From: Lytechinus pictus
Lineage: Eukaryota; Echinodermata; Echinoidea; Temnopleuroida; Toxopneustidae
Direction of reading: 5' to 3'
Length of the DNA: 64,000 nucleotides
Assembly (NCBI RefSeq): GCF_037042905.1
Contig: NC_087246.1
Span: 31,610,001-31,674,000, forward strand
The position numbers and the translations under genes are program-made. This document shows, in pieces, positions 34,285-46,559 of this stretch (position 1 is the first letter of the stretch; every line of letters starts with the position of its first letter). The notes beneath the pieces were generated by a model that worked only from the letters and a program-made list of their open reading frames with translations, had not been told where the DNA came from and did not search any database.

Positions 34285-34659
34285 ATTTTTTCGGCATCAC
34301 CAATTATTCCAAAGGGCAGATAGCTCTGGGGAACCTTGATTTAAGCTACGCCTACCATTGTTCTCTTCATTTATTTCGTTTTCACAAGTAACATATATAT
34401 ATGAATACATGCATTCATATAATAATATATATTCTTTCTTCTTCTAATACTTATCATTAACAGTATATTACTATTATCATTATTAGAATCATTAGAATAA
34501 ACAGCTATATTGATTATAGCTGGGTATACTTGTTCAATCAAAGGTACATCTTCTAAAGAATTAATAAATCAAGAAATGTATGCTGTCATACCCTTCTTCT
34601 GTTCCTTTCCAAATCATGAGGTACACTCCAGAGAGGAAAGAAGGTCATTGTTTTCCCTT

Positions 34660-34711
34660 CTCATGAATTCGTTGTTTTTATTTTGTTTTGTGATTATTTA
34701 GAGTTCAGGTC
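34660..34711 (+). promoter_or_regulatory. Splice acceptor just upstream of TRIM gene 2
   Basis: T-rich tract followed by TTATTTAG, AG at 34700-34701, 10 nt before the ATG, matching copy 1. Confidence 0.55.
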
Positions 34712-36553
34712 ATGGCTGAGGAATTAAAAGACACGATTGCTCAGAGTCTGGAGTGTCCTGTATGTCTGACTACCTTCACTGATCCCAAGATCCTGTCTTG
34801 CTCACACACCTACTGCAAGGTCTGTCTGGAAAAGCTCTTGGAATCCCGTGGTGATGACCAGATGATCCGATGCCCTGTCTGCAGAGCCGATACCCAGGTC
34901 CCAAATCAGGATGTCAGCCAACTACCGGCAAGCCTAGCTTTCAGGAATCTTATAGAGGACGTGAAAAATCAACATCAAATTTGCACGAATTGTGATTCCG
35001 AGGATAAGCCCAAAGCTGTTGTCTACTGCCAAGATTGTGGCAACTATCTCTGTATTACTTGCCACAATATGCACTCTCAGTGGAAAAACTTTGTCGATCA
35101 TGAGATCATAGCCATGAGTGAGATCTCATCAGGAAAGGTGTCAATACGTAGATACCGGAAATGCAGGAAGCATCCGAAAGAAGACGAAGAATGTTTTTGT
35201 TCTAATTGTAAGAGATTCACATGCTTCAGGTGTGCTGTTATGGAACATAAAGATCAAGGACACCAGGTCATTGAGTCAGCTACTTATGAAAGTCATCACA
35301 CGAAGACAATCGAAGAGGTTAAATTCAAGGTGGAGAAGAAACAATCTTGCTTTCGGAATTACATCGATCTCATCGATGAACAGAAGAAGTGTGTGGGTGA
35401 TGCTATGAAGCATTGCACATATGACATCAACAAAGCATATGATGAAGCAGTTCGGCAGTTGACAGAGAAGAGAGAAATCCTACTTGGTGAAGTCAAGGGA
35501 AAGACTGAAAGAGTAGAGGAAGCCCTGGAAGAAATGAAGAAATCAGCTCAGCAGCGCATCAATCACTTAACGACCATCGCTGAGATGGTAACCAATAGGA
35601 GAAATGCACCAGTAGACATGGATACTTTGGCTGTATATGACACCTTATGTGAAGACCTACAAGAAGCCTTAAATCAGGAAAATCCTGATTATGAGCAGCC
35701 GAATAAAACATGCAGGAATGCGAAAAGTTCCCTTTTTGAAAGGAACATTGGAAAGGACGAACTAGGTCTGGGAAAAATTGTTAACGAGCTTGTAAAGAGC
35801 ATTGCTTTGCCTACTAAAGATAGCATGAATGTCATGATAAACACACCAGATGGTAGGATGGCAGTAGGGTGTGGTGGTGAAGCGCGTGGCGTGAACATCT
35901 TCTCTGCTGATGGTCATCTCCAGCAGACAGTTCTCAAGGATGTTACGATTCATGCATTGGGTTTCCTCTCTGATGGTCGATGTGTTGTAATTGATAACTC
36001 AAACACGGTAGCACTGTACACACCAGAGTTCACGAAGTTGGATGTGATGTTTGAGACTCTGAAATACGATGAAGGTGGGTTTTCTAACCTCACTGTTGAT
36101 AGTGATGATCTGGTCTATGTTAGCTACAGGAAACCCAAGAAGATCCTGGTGTTCTCATCAGCAGGTGGACAGGCAATCAAGGAGATACCATGCCACGGAT
36201 ATGAACCTCGGCAAATCATTTCTTACAATGATTCACTAATCATTAGTTCATATAATACTGTACGATTGATAGACAAAGAAGGTGATGTAAAACATACATT
36301 AACCAAACCAAGTAATACTTACCCAGACGCTGCAGTGTCTCAAAGCAATACAATCCTGATAGCCACGGTGGAGTACAATGAAGGTTTGGTGAGCATCGAT
36401 GAGTACACAGACGAGCTGGAGCACATTCATAACCTTGTTAATGAGTACAAGATTGAGAAGCCTATAAAGAGAAATTGGTATTATCTCCAGCAGTACCGAT
36501 CAGGAGAGATCGCCTTCTGCACTCCTGATAACCTCTATATTATAATCACATAA
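34712..36553 (+). CDS. TRIM family RING-type E3 ubiquitin ligase, copy 2
   Basis: Encodes 613 residues with the same order as copy 1: RING (C15-C57, all eight ligands present), B-box 1 (about 91-131), B-box 2 (about 151-184), coiled coil (about 197-300) and an NHL-like propeller (about 380-613). The three extra residues are two near residue 387 (GGEARG versus NPGG) and one added Ile at the C-terminus. There are no stops or frameshifts, and many of the differences from copy 1 are at third positions or conservative, so both copies appear to be under coding constraint. Predicted role is ubiquitin ligation to unknown partners in the cytosol. Residues about 283-378 are identical to copy 1, whereas the preceding coiled-coil start and following propeller differ; see findings. 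Confidence 0.93.
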   Translation: MAEELKDTIAQSLECPVCLTTFTDPKILSCSHTYCKVCLEKLLESRGDDQMIRCPVCRADTQVPNQDVSQLPASLAFRNLIEDVKNQHQICTNCDSEDKPKAVVYCQDCGNYLCITCHNMHSQWKNFVDHEIIAMSEISSGKVSIRRYRKCRKHPKEDEECFCSNCKRFTCFRCAVMEHKDQGHQVIESATYESHHTKTIEEVKFKVEKKQSCFRNYIDLIDEQKKCVGDAMKHCTYDINKAYDEAVRQLTEKREILLGEVKGKTERVEEALEEMKKSAQQRINHLTTIAEMVTNRRNAPVDMDTLAVYDTLCEDLQEALNQENPDYEQPNKTCRNAKSSLFERNIGKDELGLGKIVNELVKSIALPTKDSMNVMINTPDGRMAVGCGGEARGVNIFSADGHLQQTVLKDVTIHALGFLSDGRCVVIDNSNTVALYTPEFTKLDVMFETLKYDEGGFSNLTVDSDDLVYVSYRKPKKILVFSSAGGQAIKEIPCHGYEPRQIISYNDSLIISSYNTVRLIDKEGDVKHTLTKPSNTYPDAAVSQSNTILIATVEYNEGLVSIDEYTDELEHIHNLVNEYKIEKPIKRNWYYLQQYRSGEIAFCTPDNLYIIIT

Positions 36554-37158
36554 AATAATGGATGAAACCACAAGAAATATGTCGTATAATAACATTATAT
36601 ACAACGTTAAAAATGACTTTCTAGATGACATAAATTTCTTCATAAAGTTCTTTAACTTTCCTAGAAAAAATCCAAAATTATCAGTAACCGGCACTTTCGC
36701 TGTGTCTTTTTTTTTACGATGCTGTCAATTAAGCTGATCAGAAGTTAATAGAATGTGGATATAAACTTTGACATAATGGTTAAAAGTAGTCTAAGAAATT
36801 ATTCAAAAACAATCTGTTTTCAGATGTCTCGGTATTTTCTTATCCAATCCCGATCAAATTGAATTTATCTGACTGATTTGTGGAAAATGTAATAAATGAA
36901 ATGAATCAATAAAAAATGCAATAAATGAATTCTTGATTGATAAAATTGTATTGCTATACATTCATGCCAATATATCAATTTCAAATGCAAACACAATTTA
37001 ATGTAAAAGATTGAAGAACCCTTTAATGATCAACGGTGACATTTCAGATATTCACCATGTACAGTATGGTTAAACAGGATTGCTTAGTATATAAAGAAAC
37101 ATTTATGAAAATATAAAAATGAATGGATGATTTACAACAATTCTGAATAGAGATAACA
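36554..37158. other. 3' flank of TRIM copy 2 with candidate poly(A) signal
   Basis: AT-rich. AATAAA at 36891-36896 is the best candidate polyadenylation signal; others (AATAAA near 36908 and AATAAATG near 36920) lie just beyond. No further gene. Confidence 0.4.
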
Positions 37159-37303
37159 GGGCCCTGGGAACGACTTTTTAACTGGGGCGTTGAAGCAAAT
37201 TTAAAAAGCAAAAATAACATTAAAAAATAAACAAAATAAAAGGGTTTTCACTACAAAATGGAGATCCACCCCCAGGATGCCCAGCACCCCGCTTCCCAGG
37301 GCC
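37159..37303. mobile_element. MITE, GGGCCCTGGGAA family
   Basis: Starts GGGCCCTGGGAACG and ends CGCTTCCCAGGGCC (inverted). A diverged copy lies at 37665-37876. Confidence 0.65.
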
Positions 37304-37664
37304 ATGTGAAGGAAGGTAAAATACTGGCTTAAAGTAATTCAAAGATGGTGCATTTCTGATGTCTTTAGATAAATTGTTCCCTTTTTAGGACCTATAAAAC
37401 GAACAGTATGTTGATAAGAACACGTCCTGCGTCTTAGCAAATGTACATTAAGAGGAGCGTGTATTGTATTGTATATAAATTCTGATTTGTATCAAACAAC
37501 TGAGAAAATGAACAGGCATCAGCCGATTGATACACTGATAAATAAAAATACAATATTGAAAAACGAGGAAAATCGTTTGTTAGTTCGATCGCGAGTGAGC
37601 ACAATATGTGATATGGATCGGTAAACGTGAAATTGATAATAATAATTTTAAAAAAGATAGAGTA

Positions 37665-37876
37665 GGGCCCTTGGAACCATTTTTTTTTGACTGGGGGTGC
37701 TGATGTAAATTTGGCAAGCGAAAAAAAGTTTCTTTACAAAATGATTACATTTCTCCATTTTGTCACACCTTCCGGAATTCCAGGGGCTGCTGCCTATGGA
37801 GAATAATACACGTAGCACCCCCAAGGACAATATTGGGGGTGCTTCAGCATCCTCGGCACCCCCGCTTTCCAGGACC
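37665..37876. mobile_element. MITE, GGGCCCTGGGAA family, second copy
   Basis: Starts GGGCCCTTGGAACC and ends CGCTTTCCAGGACC, with inner ACTGGGGGTGCTGA and AGCATCCTCGGCACCCCC. Related to the 37159-37303 copy. Confidence 0.6.
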
Positions 37877-38309
37877 ATGAGAGATAATCATTTGACGCCA
37901 ATATTATGGAGCAGCAGCGGCAGTTTTTCGAGCAAAATATTCACAACACATGTTTCTCTAAACATGTTCTATGGGAGTTACTCAATTGCCCCCTCTCCTT
38001 CTCTTAGTCCTTATATTTTGTTATCTAGTTTGTGTTACGCAGGCGTATCTTGCTCCAAGTCGTTTTCCTGGGGTTTTATGCTTATATCATTCAGACAATT
38101 TGTATATATTTGTATTTCGTACATTTCAGTTGATTTCTATCGATTTGTACTTGTCGGAGAAAAGATGAACAATCAAAAAGAAGAAATTACATCATGTATT
38201 CAATTTACTTGTAGCAGTTAAACTCACATTAAAAAAACAAATATTTGATCTTGCAGTTGCCTGCATAGAGTTACACATGTGGACTATGCATTCTCCATAC
38301 TTAAAATAT

Positions 38310-38410
38310 AATATTTCTGATTTTGATAAAATTCTATTGTTTTACATAATTTACATATTGTGAACATTATGTAAAACAACATAATTTTATCAAAATCAGA
38401 AATGAAATAA
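38310..38410. repeat. Short inverted repeat
   Basis: TTCTGATTTTGATAAAATTC is followed about 50 bp later by its near-complement ATTTTATCAAAATCAGAA, giving a hairpin at the left end of the tandem duplication. Confidence 0.6.
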
Positions 38411-40440
38411 CAAAGTTATGGGTTGTCAAAATTTTCATTATGCATTTTATCCCTATATCTGTGAAACAGTTCATGAATATGGATTGAGTGAGCTGACAAT
38501 CACCTTATACTTTTTTGTATTTTATTATGAAAAATTATAATATTCATTCTAGTTTCTGTCTGTAGAATATTTAAAATATGACTGATTACTGATCGAATGT
38601 GATGTGCAAGAAACACATTGTTTGTATAATGTTAATTTTCTTGTTTGTAGTCGGTTTGTACAGGTAGAAGAAGAGGTGTACAATGAAAAAAGGAAAAAAA
38701 AAAAAGGATATAGATCGTGTGTTCAATTGACTTGTAACATAATATTCTCATATTAACGCAAATATTTAATCTTGTGGTTGCCTGAAAAGAGTTATCAGAC
38801 ATGCGTTTAAAGGACTATGAGTTCTCCATGCAGACTGAAAAAAATATACGATCTGAAGTAAAAGAGTACATCTATTTATGTAAAATAGGATTTCCTCAAA
38901 AACCCAAAATGAAATGACAAAATTATGGATTTTCAAGTGTTGCATTATGCATTCTACCTGTGTAACAGTTATAAATGTCATCATGAATATGAATATGAAG
39001 TGAGCTGACAATGCCACCATATCTTTTTTAGTATGAAAATTTACAAGATTAATTTTTTTTTTTCTGCTTGTAGAAATAACAAAAATGAATGATTAATGAT
39101 CAAATGTGATGTATAAGAACCACATTGGTGGTCGAGGTAACTTGTTTAAGAAGATAAAGACATAGTCTTACTCTTATTATAAGTTATGAAATAATTAACA
39201 TTTCATATTTAAAAAAAAAGGTGAGAGCATCAGCTTACTTGCTCCATCAGGACATGCATAAACGATATAGATAAAATTTCAAATTCTTTCAACTTCCTTA
39301 GTTTTCATCAGATTTCATCAGGTTGAACAAAATGTTCAGTGATTTGCTAGCTCAATTTGAGTCCATTCAATTCATGTTATCATCAGCCTGAGCCTGAGCA
39401 TATTGTGAACATTATGTAAAACATAATTTTATCAAAATCAGAAATGAAATGACAAAGTTATGGGTTTTCAAAATTTTCATTATGCATTTTATCCCTATAT
39501 CTGTGAAACAGTTCATGAATATGGATTGAGTGATCTGACAATCACCTTATACTTTTTTGTATTTTATTATGAAAAATTATAATATTCATTCTAGTTTTTG
39601 TCTGTAGAATATTTAAAATATGATTGATTACTGACCGAATGTGATGTCGAGAAACACATCGTTTGTATAATGTTTATTTTCTTGTTTGTAGTCGGTTTGT
39701 ACAGGTAGAAGAAGAGGTGTACAATGAAAAAAAAGGAAAAAAAAAGGATATAGATCGTGTGTTCAATTGACTTGTAACATAATATTCTCATATTAACGCA
39801 AATATTTAATCTTGTGGTTGCCTGAAAAGAGTTATTTAGACATGCCTTTAAAGGACTATGAGTTCTCCATGCAGACTGAAAAAATATATGATCTGAAGTA
39901 AAAGAGTACACCTGTTTATGTAAAATAGGATTTCCTCAAAAACCCGAAATGAAATGACAAAATTATGGATTTTCAAGTGTTGCATTATGCATTCTACCGG
40001 TGAAACAGTTATGAATGTCATCATGAATATGAATATGAAGTGAGCTTACAATGCCACCATACCCTTTTCATTATGAAAATTTACAAGATTATTTTTTTTG
40101 TTTCTGCTCGTAGAAATAACAAAAATGAATGACTAATGATCAAATGTGATGTATAAGAACCACATTGGTGATCGAGGTAACCTGTTTTGGGAGATAAAGA
40201 CATAGTCTTACTCTTATAAGCAATTAAATAATTAACATTTCATATTAAAAAAGAAAAGAAAGTGAGAACATCAGCTTACTTGCTGCATCATGACTTGACA
40301 TGCATAAAATGATAGAGATAAAATGTCAAATTCTATTAACTTCCTTAGTTTTCAACAGGTTTTGAAGAAAATGTTTCAGTGATTTGCTTGCTCTATTTGA
40401 GTCCATTCAATTCATGTTATCATCAGCATGAGCCTTAAAA
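38354..40440. repeat. Tandem duplication of about 1.05 kb in block B
   Basis: Sequence from about 38354 to 39408 is repeated head-to-tail at 39409-40440 with few differences. Unit 1 (near 8030-9000) has a single copy. Confidence 0.8.
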
Positions 40441-40930
40441 TAGTTGAAAGATGAACTTTGATTTATTATCCGTACATTATGTTAACCTGTATTCTTTCAT
40501 ATACATGAATATTGTAGAATCTTGACTTTTTGGAAAGACTAAATTAATTCATCATCTTTTAGAAATAGATAACTCTCTCTCGTCTCTGCTTTCATACATA
40601 TTGCTGTTTTTGCCAAATCACATTACTTGAATATATAATACATCAACAATAAACCTTAAGCTAACATGAAAAGAGAATGCAAGATATAAATGTATATGTA
40701 TATTGTTATTGAACTCTCAAAATTATAATTTGTTTGCCATGTTGTTTACGATGCTACATTTGTTTAGTGAAAACTATACTGCAGAGGTGAATGGATTATA
40801 TTGCTGATTTAAATGGAAATCAAAATGAGTGTTTTAGAGTAGACTATTCATCTTTTTTATCACTTTCTAGAAATTAATTAGTCAAGAAAATTGTCTTATT
40901 AAAAAAATCAAAACTCAAAGTTAGTTATTC

Positions 40931-41237
40931 TGAAATGATTATGGATGTAAAATACAACTTTCTGGTTTTAGCAGTGATACTTTCTGGTTTTAAGTGAAAC
41001 GTGACTTCATCAACAACGTGATAATAACAGTGATAAAAAGAATGTGCTAAAAGGCCATAAGGAAACTGAGCGAACTTAGAAGACATGCCTAAATAATTTA
41101 TCACACACAGTGCTCTTAGTCAAAAAATGATATTACATGTATCACTACTTGCCAGTGATTTCTCGAAGTATTATATATATCCGCGGTTAATAAGCACAGT
41201 CTTGTGACATACATGCACGAACGTTCTTGATAAATGA
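40931..41237. repeat. Extra copy of the unit-start sequence
   Basis: Nearly identical to 42787-43094. Together they bracket block C as direct repeats of about 310 bp. Confidence 0.8.
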
Positions 41238-42730
41238 AATCACCTGAAAAAACCCTGTCCCTCTTGCCTTCGCCGAAAACAACTCTCTATTGAGGAGAGC
41301 TTTTTTTGAAGGACACCTGTCCTAGAGTCTGTGGGAGTACTAGACCCTGCATGCTTTGTGAATGGGAGGAAGATCAGATCAGGAATCACCAAATGGTCTG
41401 CCATCTCCGATCCTGTACCAGAACTACACACTGCAAGTGATCTTCAAGGTTTTCATCACCAAAGATGAATCCTCAACACTGGACACAAAGAGCAAGTTGA
41501 GAGGCATATGGTGGCTCACTGGTAAAGCGGCAGACTGATGCAGGATCATGCAATCTCTGGCCTAAGATGTAAATATAACCTTCTGCAATATTAGGCAACC
41601 ATTGAAAGATTTATGCTATAATATAGGATAATTATTATTATTATTATTATAATCATATTATATTCATAAATGGATGAAAATCCCTCCAGTTTAAGATGAG
41701 TTATCCTCTGGGAGAGGTGTTGTATGACATATTTCATGCCGTTGTCTCGTTGTTTTCCTATGCCAAAAAAAAAAATAATAATAGTTTTGAACATCATCGG
41801 AGTGCTTGCTTCTGGTTGGAGAGGGGGAAGGGGAATTTTATCGTTTGATCCTCTTCAGAGTTGCAGAAAGGCCTACGTGAGAAGCTATGATCTGCTACTG
41901 TTATGTAGCTATCTGCTTCTGCTACCCCGGGCTGCTACCCCAAACAGACTGAACCAGAGCGCTTATCTTGCAGAATCTTGACAACTTAGTAACAGTTAAA
42001 AGACATGGCTGATAACTGTAAAGAGATTCATCTGATTGGTAGAATTCAAATCAAACAAATTTTCGTCTTTTCACAATCAATTAGGTTTTTTTTACCTGTG
42101 AGTTTTCGCCAACTCGTTTCAGCAGACTTCTTCACACTAACACTAAATCGACGTAGATGGGGTAGTATCGGTAGCGCGAAAGTCCGAGAGAAATGGGAAT
42201 ATACGGAGTAGAAATTTGAAACTGTCCAGTGTCTCTGTTCATGGCATGTGCCTCGTTCTTCTGGATGTGAATGGCCTCTCCAATCCATCTTGTGTATTAT
42301 TGTCATCTCTTGCTAGGATCTGGCTCTCATTCCAATTTATCGAGTGGTTCCTTTGGGTTACATGGTCACTGATAGCCAACTTAGAAAGGGTTGACTCAGC
42401 CTTCTTCTTGAGTCTTGATCTTGCAAAGCCCACTTCTTACTGATGAAAAGTGACCAATCACGATGCCTACAAAGACCTTTCCAATCTTTGATGCATTTCA
42501 CTGGTCTAATTCAAAAATTCAGTCTAGTTCATCAATCATGAAAGGTGATAAAGTTATCCAGGAAGATGATAGAATGTCCTAACAGTCATTAGTCTTGCAT
42601 TAACAAATCAACCAATGTCAAGAGTTTTATACCATTCTGATGGTGTTCTATAATTTGAATCCTAAGTGCATTGCAGCAACATTTATACTTGTGATAGTCG
42701 TATACATTCGTACAGTTAATTAGAAATTAA
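41238..42730. repeat. Noncoding block C of unit 3
   Basis: Copy of 10610-12060. A TTA/ATT microsatellite lies near 41625-41660. Short ORFs here are not conserved in the other copy. Confidence 0.65.
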
Positions 42731-42786
42731 AAACGAGATGATCTGAGCACTCAGTCGTTTCGCTCCCATTGTAAGAAAATGTTTCT

Positions 42787-45557
42787 GAAATGATTATGGA
42801 TGTAAAATACAACTTTCTGGTTTTAGCAGTGATACTTTCTGGTTTTAAGCGAAACGTGACTTCATCAACAACGTGATAATAACAGTGATAAAAAAATGTG
42901 CTAAAATGCCATAAGGAAACAGAGCGAACTTAGAAGACATGCCTAAATAATTTATCACACACAGTGCTCTTAGTCAAAAAATGATATTACATGTATCACT
43001 ACTTGCCAGTGATTTCTCGAAGTATTATATATATCCGCGGTTAATAAGCAGTCTTGTGACATACATGCACGAACGTTCTTGATAAATGAAATTATATGAT
43101 GATTGAGCTCTCATTCGCATCGTTCACGCATATAAATTTGTATAAATAAATATTTCTGAAAGGATATTGCACGATACATTTGACCAATGATATTTTGAGT
43201 CAGAAGTTAATTGACCAGACTTGAAAACCCAGTGGTGTATCGCATAAAAGTAATAAAAAGTTGCAAGCGAGCAATGATTTCGACATTTTATTACAAAAAT
43301 CCAAGTTTGTGATAGATTTTGACACAATATTCAGAAAATAATATCACATGTCACCCTTATCTCTTCCCTTTCTCTTTTTTAGGTGGTAAAAAGGGAGGGG
43401 GAACGAGCCCCGCATCTGTACGCCAGTGCGAAAACCTGCATAAATACTGAAGCATTCGATCGCTTGCATTGAAAGTACTGAGTCATGTATAGTTTTCAGA
43501 AATTATTACATTCCTTCACAGTCAATTCTAACTATAAGGTATAACTCCCAAGAATTTTTTATTAAAATGCTTTAAAATCGCGACTTTTATACTCCATTTT
43601 AGTCCCTACCCTCGCCAAGGATCTCACACTGTCACTAAATTACGCCCCTTCAAGATTTGCCCCCCTAAAAAAATATAAAGACCGTTCATCCCCCTTTGTT
43701 TTGCTTCTTAATTTCATTTAGCTTATATCACCACTGCCCTTCCCTTACTCATGTTCAATCCTGGATTCATCCCAAGGGAGCATTTCATACCGCTGTTTTT
43801 ATCCTACAATATTAACCTATATAGTATCAGTGCTTTTTATTGTCAGCCAATCAAAATCGTGGAAAGTTGTTAGATCTGACGAGTTGTCAGATGTGACAGC
43901 TTGTCAGACATGAAATGTTGATGAAATGCTATCATACGATAAATATTTGATTTGTTTCATTATATTTCTCGTGTTTATTTTTTTCAAATCCCCTTTTCTA
44001 CACATTAAGTCTTTAGCCGATATGAAAAAAACCCAATAAGGTCTTGAGGCATGTGATCATAAGTATACTAATAGGACAGAACACCACCATCGTCATGTTC
44101 ATTATTCTAATTTTGATAATGTCAAAGAACTATTTGATATAGCAAAGGTCGGAGGAAATTCCCCGTCACTTGAACAGACAGCATAGTAAAATGTAAAATT
44201 CGTTCGCGATCATAGATCATAATTGTGATATGCATAACTGTGTGTGGACATGGTGGAGGACTGAGACCAATAATCTTGCCTTTATATAGAACGAATTAAC
44301 AGATATAGACAAAGGTGAGATATATAATCTTGTATTTTTTAAAGTGTAGGAATATCTTTCACACATTGAGAACTTGTCAGTACTTAGCAAGGTGAAATAG
44401 TGGAGAGGAAATTCCCTTACGAGATAATTATAATACATTAACTTTTTGTCAACCCGGAAGTGAAAAAAAAATAAAGTGGAATGGAACTCCTAGTGGACTT
44501 TTTGAATAATCAATTGGACAACATTCGTCTATCCTATGTACTGTTTAGGGTTTTTTTACAATAAGTTTGTAACATTTCAGCATTACTCAGTATAAATTAT
44601 ACTTTACATTTATTGTTTGTAGGTTTTACATTTTGTATTAAGACCATATATTTCACTGGAAAATTTGTGCCATTTAGTTTTTTAACAACGTTATTGAGAA
44701 AAAGCACGAAAATAGTGACTACCGCCGTTACCTAGAAAAGTCAAGTTATGGCAAATAATTTGACCAAAACATGAAACATTATGCACATGGTTCAGTTACC
44801 TCGGGTTTCCTCTGCAGATTTATTCTTAAAAGAAAATCACAAAAATTGTACCTTCTCCTTATATCGTTTGCAATAAGACATGAGTAAATGAATGAATGAA
44901 TAGATAGATAAGATGAATAAATGAAGAAATACATCAATAAATAAATGTAACATAAGCATAAGCAAACCCTCTTATATTTGAAGTGATAATTGATCAAGAA
45001 TTATAAGCTAATTTTATAAAAACGATCCAATGTATTGATAACAATTAGCATGAATCATTGATTGACATAAACAACATTATACAAGTGATGTAGCAATGCT
45101 GTCCCAACACCCCCTCATTCATTTATGAATCAATTTAGTAATAATCTACCGTATCCAAATAATTCCCTACTTTATTGTGATTTTACTAATACTAAATATT
45201 TACATGCTTTAATCACATGCATTATGCCTATTTCCGATTTCATCATCCTATATGTTTTATCCGAAGCATCCGAAACATGGATCGACACCAGATAATGTAT
45301 CTCGCCGTTTTAATATAATAACGTTATGTCGACATGGCAAGGTAAAATATGTCGCCATCTCTTCAAGTCGATGGCACTTAAAATCAATGTAAGTTTGCAA
45401 AGGAAGTATAAAAGTACAACTCCGACACCCTCCTCATTGCAATTGAATACAAGTTTGTATACGGGGGTTGGGGAATCTGTATCCATATCCTGCTTGCTTC
45501 GCCTATGCAGCATAAAAGACATAAAGAGACATTTTTATGTGCGCCGTACAAGAACAG
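42787..45557 (+). repeat. Segmental duplication unit 4 (cut by gypsy LTR)
   Basis: Unit start and upstream segments including module A near 44279-44320. It ends within GCGCCGTACAAGAACAG, the place equivalent to about 1587 in unit 1, where the LTR begins. A TRIM exon for this unit would lie beyond the retroelement and is not in the window. Confidence 0.75.
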
Positions 45558-46003
45558 TGAAGCGGGGGTTGGTTTATAAGATGAAATGGTAATAAGCCAA
45601 TCTCCACTTACCGACTTTATGCGTGTAGAGATCCGACAGACAATCCTCTAATATAACAAAGTGTTCCAATTATTGCACAATCCCAATGACACAGAATCAC
45701 ACAAGATTATATCACAACAAATCACTTGGCTAGCTCAAGCGGTATTTGGATTTTCTCTTAGTGAAAATGACGGAGAAAAAAGGGTAGTACGCAAATTTGA
45801 AATGGTATGCAGTGGAAGATGCAATGGATGAATTTGCTCCAAGTGAGATGATGGAATCCACAAATGTATCAAGTATTTGACGACGTTCTCAAGACACGTG
45901 TTTACTGAAGAAGAAAACTTTGAGAAGTGTGTTCAGAAAAGAAAGTAGTAGTTTTCATCCCAAATGTGATGTAGGATGTAAACAAAGAGAGAGGGGAGAG
46001 AGA
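45558..46003 (-). mobile_element. Ty3/gypsy 3' LTR, distal part
   Basis: On the minus strand the LTR starts TGATGTAGTA (next to the polypurine tract at 54769) and ends GCTTCA at 45558. The boundary is set by loss of alignment with units 1 and 3. It is split by the foldback element at 46004-54564. Confidence 0.7.
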
Positions 46004-46356
46004 AATCAGGGTACTAATGGATAATTCGTTTTTCATTCCTGATTTTCGTAGAGCAAAAACGGAAGTCAACCTCATGGATTGGTCTTTGAAAACACAAAAA
46101 CGAAATCACAACGAGAAAAACCCCGTTGTGATTTCATTTTTGGAGATCAAAAACAGAAGAATGAAATCAGAAATACTTTTGGTCCTCTCTGATACCTCAT
46201 TCTATACCTGTGTTTGTTATATATTAAAAACAAAATCAGAACACGCTTTCTATCCCCTGATTCTGTTTGGAAAAACGCAGACAGCGAAAACGAAATCGGG
46301 TAGTTCGCTTTCCACTTCCTGCTCTCTGATTTCGTCTTTCGCACAGCCAACAGCCA

Positions 46357-46454
46357 ACACACGTGCACGCAGTGCAGTGCATGCATGATACGACCACGTG
46401 CAACAAAAATTCACTTTAACATGGCTTTTTCCAGCGTTTTCGGACCTTCGCAGA
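46357..46454 (+). repeat. 98-bp direct repeat, left copy
   Basis: Same 98 bp as 54163-54260, same orientation, a few substitutions and no indels. It brackets the 46455-54162 block. Confidence 0.85.
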
Positions 46455-46559
46455 CAGTGGCGTAGCTAGGATTTTTTTCCCGGGGGGGGGGGGGGACTGG
46501 GGGTCCTTGCTTTTTCAGGGGGGGGGGGGCACCGGCCATTTTTTGCGGTGTGTGTGTAA

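Larger units (their letters stand above)
33811..34394. mobile_element. Inverted pair of tRNA-derived SINEs
   Basis: The left arm (33811-33994) and right arm (about 34210-34394) are inverted copies, each a tRNA-like head plus about 105 bp of shared body. The heads face inward. The 215-bp spacer also starts and ends with inverted GTTAGTGGCTAGG / CCTAGCCACTAAC. It is absent from unit 1. Confidence 0.75.
29141..42786 (+). repeat. Segmental duplication unit 3 (TRIM-bearing)
   Basis: The most complete unit in the window: unit start, upstream segments (29700-33560), TRIM exon, 3' flank, block B (38270-40930, part doubled), an extra copy of the unit start (40931-41237) and block C (41238-42730). Confidence 0.8.
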
